DNA from: Bacteroidota bacterium
Lineage (GTDB): Bacteria > Bacteroidota > Bacteroidia > Bacteroidales > B18-G4
Direction of reading: 5' to 3'
Length of the DNA stretch: 25,597 nt
Assembly (NCBI GenBank): GCA_003648575.1
Contig: QMPN01000012.1
Span: forward strand, 1 to 25,597
Part shown: positions 24,566-25,597 of the stretch, one piece after another
Layout of the letters: every line of letters starts with the position of its first letter
Numbering within the stretch: position 1 is the first letter of the stretch
Position numbers and translations under genes: made by a program
The notes under the pieces: generated by a model
The model's input: the letters and a program-made list of their open reading frames with translations, nothing else
Database searches by the model: none
Told to the model about the DNA's origin: nothing

Positions 24566-24600
24566 GAACCGAAGCGCAGCGGAGCTCGGCGAAGCCAATT
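24566..24600 (+). repeat. Direct repeat, copy 1
   Basis: GAACCGAAGCGCAG ... CTCGGCGAAGCCAATT, repeated at 25207-25236. The two are identical except for five extra bases (CGGAG) in this copy. The pair lies outside the inverted repeats at 24657-25094. Confidence 0.75.
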
Positions 24601-24656
24601 CTGTATGGGGGATTTGCAATAAATGCTCTACTACTAACTGAGGAGAAACTTGATGG

Positions 24657-25094
24657 AGGTCCTTCTTCACCTCAGCGAAGGCTTCGGTGAATCAGGATGA
24701 CCGGTAGAAGTAACAATCCAAAGTAGAAAAAGCATGCGATTTGATAGAAGGTCTTCAGCTGCAATATGTCAGGGGCAAGGATACATAATAAACGCGAAGC
24801 ATTTTCTCCCCGGGCGCAGTTCGAATGATAAAAATTCATTGAAAATTCACACTTTATTGAGAACCTTGTCCGGGGTGCCCTTTCTTTGGTTCGTTTCTTT
24901 GGGCAAACAAAGAAATGAATAGAAAAAAACAAATTATGATCAATATCTGGGCGCATGTCTCTAGGCGGCCCCATGCTTGCATGACACAAGCATTCGCGCA
25001 TCCAGTGTTTTTTTAATTTTATACAAATTACAGGAAGGTACTTTTCTTCTACCGGTCATCCTGAGGAATGAACGAAGTGAATGACGAAGGACCT
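24657..25094. repeat. 438-bp inverted-repeat-bounded element, MITE-like or paired REP
   Basis: Arms at 24657-24710 and 25046-25094 are inverted: AGGTCCTTC (24657-24665) against GAAGGACCT (25086-25094), and a perfect 19-mer TCAGGATGACCGGTAGAAG (24692-24710) against its complement at 25046-25064. The 335-base core has no gene I can support. It holds two hairpins, TTTCTTTG/CAAAGAAA (24894-24915) and ATGCTTG/CAAGCAT (24973-24993), and a T-run at 25008-25014. No transposase is present and no target-site duplication was identified at the outer ends. This element and the direct repeats fill most of the 850-bp gene-free stretch 24449-25299; 25095-25206 shows nothing recognisable. Confidence 0.6.
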
Positions 25095-25206
25095 TCCCGC
25101 CCACATTGGTTCCTCATCAGATGTACACCTACTGATTAATACAGAAATCGAAAAAATGTCACACCCAAAATCGAATAAATATCTCAAATTGAAAAAACAG
25201 AATACA

Positions 25207-25236
25207 GAACCGAAGCGCAGCTCGGCGAAGCCAATT
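25207..25236 (+). repeat. Direct repeat, copy 2
   Basis: Partner of 24566-24600, shorter by five bases in the middle. Confidence 0.75.
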
Positions 25237-25243
25237 TTATAAC

Positions 25244-25261
25244 ACCTGCCTTTGGGCAGGT
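25244..25261 (-). terminator. Possible terminator of the T9SS cargo gene at the window end
   Basis: A perfect 7-bp stem ACCTGCC/GGCAGGT with a 4-nt loop lies 38 bases beyond the stop codon of the minus-strand gene. On that strand it is followed by GTTATAAAATT, a poor T-tract, so the call is tentative. Confidence 0.35.
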
Positions 25262-25299
25262 TTCTCCATCCTTAGCCCGAATTCGGGTATTTGGCCTTC

Positions 25300-25597
25300 T
25301 TATCTTACAATCATCTTCTTTGACACTCGCTGATTATCAATAGTAACAGTGTAGAAATATACACCTGCTTTGAGCTGGCTAATGTCGAGCTTAACATTCA
25401 TGCTTCCGTTGATGATGCCCGGATGAACTGTGACCACAGTCTGGCCTATCAGGTTTGAAACTTCAACTTTTACAGGAGCAGCTGCCGAACTGATGATGTT
25501 AAACGATGTGTGATTGCTTGCAGGATTAGGGATGTTCTGGGAAATTCCGAAAGCCTTGCTATTATTTGGGGAACTGTCAAGAATACCTGATCTGACA
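25300..25597 (-). CDS. C-terminal end of a secreted protein with type A T9SS sorting domain (partial)
   Basis: The minus-strand frame is open to the window edge, giving 98 residues and a stop (TAA at 25300-25302). The last 75 or so are a T9SS sorting domain: 'SQNIPNPASNHTSFNI', then 'VKVEVSNLIGQTVVTV', 'LDISQLKAGVYFYTVTID' and the end 'RVSKKMIVR'. This matches the order PNPA, GQ/GR turn, 'LxAGxYFY' and basic C-terminal strand seen in type A domains. The domain guides export through SprA and is cut off or anchored at the surface. The functional part of the protein lies outside the window, so its activity is unknown. Confidence 0.88.
   Translation of the reverse strand, partial: VRSGILDSSPNNSKAFGISQNIPNPASNHTSFNIISSAAAPVKVEVSNLIGQTVVTVHPGIINGSMNVKLDISQLKAGVYFYTVTIDNQRVSKKMIVR

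Noticed and set aside
24672..25001. Minus-strand 109-residue open frame in the gene-free stretch after mdh
   Set aside because: It overlaps one arm of the inverted repeat and reads through the hairpin core. The composition (many Cys, His, Phe, Arg) looks like translated repeat DNA, not a protein.

Overview
The window comes from a member of the Bacteroidota. The evidence is the outer-membrane translocon SprA of the type IX secretion system (T9SS), two proteins ending in T9SS sorting domains, promoters of the TAnnTTTG type instead of TATAAT, weak Shine-Dalgarno sites, and typical genes of the phylum (PhoH with a PIN domain, B12-dependent ribonucleotide reductase, MaeB with a phosphotransacetylase-like domain). 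I cannot place it more precisely from sequence alone.

Layout. 1-2640: the 3' end of a nitroreductase-like gene, a lipoprotein of the M28 / glutaminyl cyclase family, and a convergent phoH. 2744-8644: polA and nrdJ on the plus strand. nrdJ has its own promoter inside the end of polA, a roughly 290 nt leader with long-range pairing, and a good terminator. 8643-10950: an AT-richer accessory stretch holding a T9SS cargo protein and a four-helix-bundle (23S IVP/S23 family) gene, bracketed by copies of one CT/GA-rich repeat. 10951-20717: a minus-strand block ruvA-sprA-gcvH-vanZ-like-tonB, ending in a textbook terminator. An 8-bp minisatellite separates sprA from gcvH. 20718-21085: an intergenic mosaic of palindromes. 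21086-24448: maeB and mdh, two malate enzymes, each with its own promoter. 24449-25299: an 850-bp gene-free stretch with a terminator whose loop carries a REP-like sequence, and a 438-bp inverted-repeat-bounded element. 25300-25597: the 3' end of a second T9SS cargo gene.

How the parts work together. sprA makes the outer-membrane channel and the two sorting-domain proteins are likely clients of it. The M28 lipoprotein may be the cyclase that caps N-terminal glutamine on exported proteins, and the first cargo is predicted to be cleaved exactly before a glutamine. polA, nrdJ and ruvA are DNA synthesis and repair genes; maeB and mdh handle malate; gcvH carries the lipoyl group of glycine cleavage; tonB energises outer-membrane uptake.

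Most of the coding content is ordinary. The points most worth a second look are the structured nrdJ leader, the repeat family around the S23-type gene, the 438-bp inverted-repeat element after mdh, a heptamer tandem repeat inside a T9SS sorting signal, and a malate dehydrogenase whose usual active-site asparagine reads as tyrosine. No CRISPR array, tRNA, rRNA, transposase or phage gene was seen.
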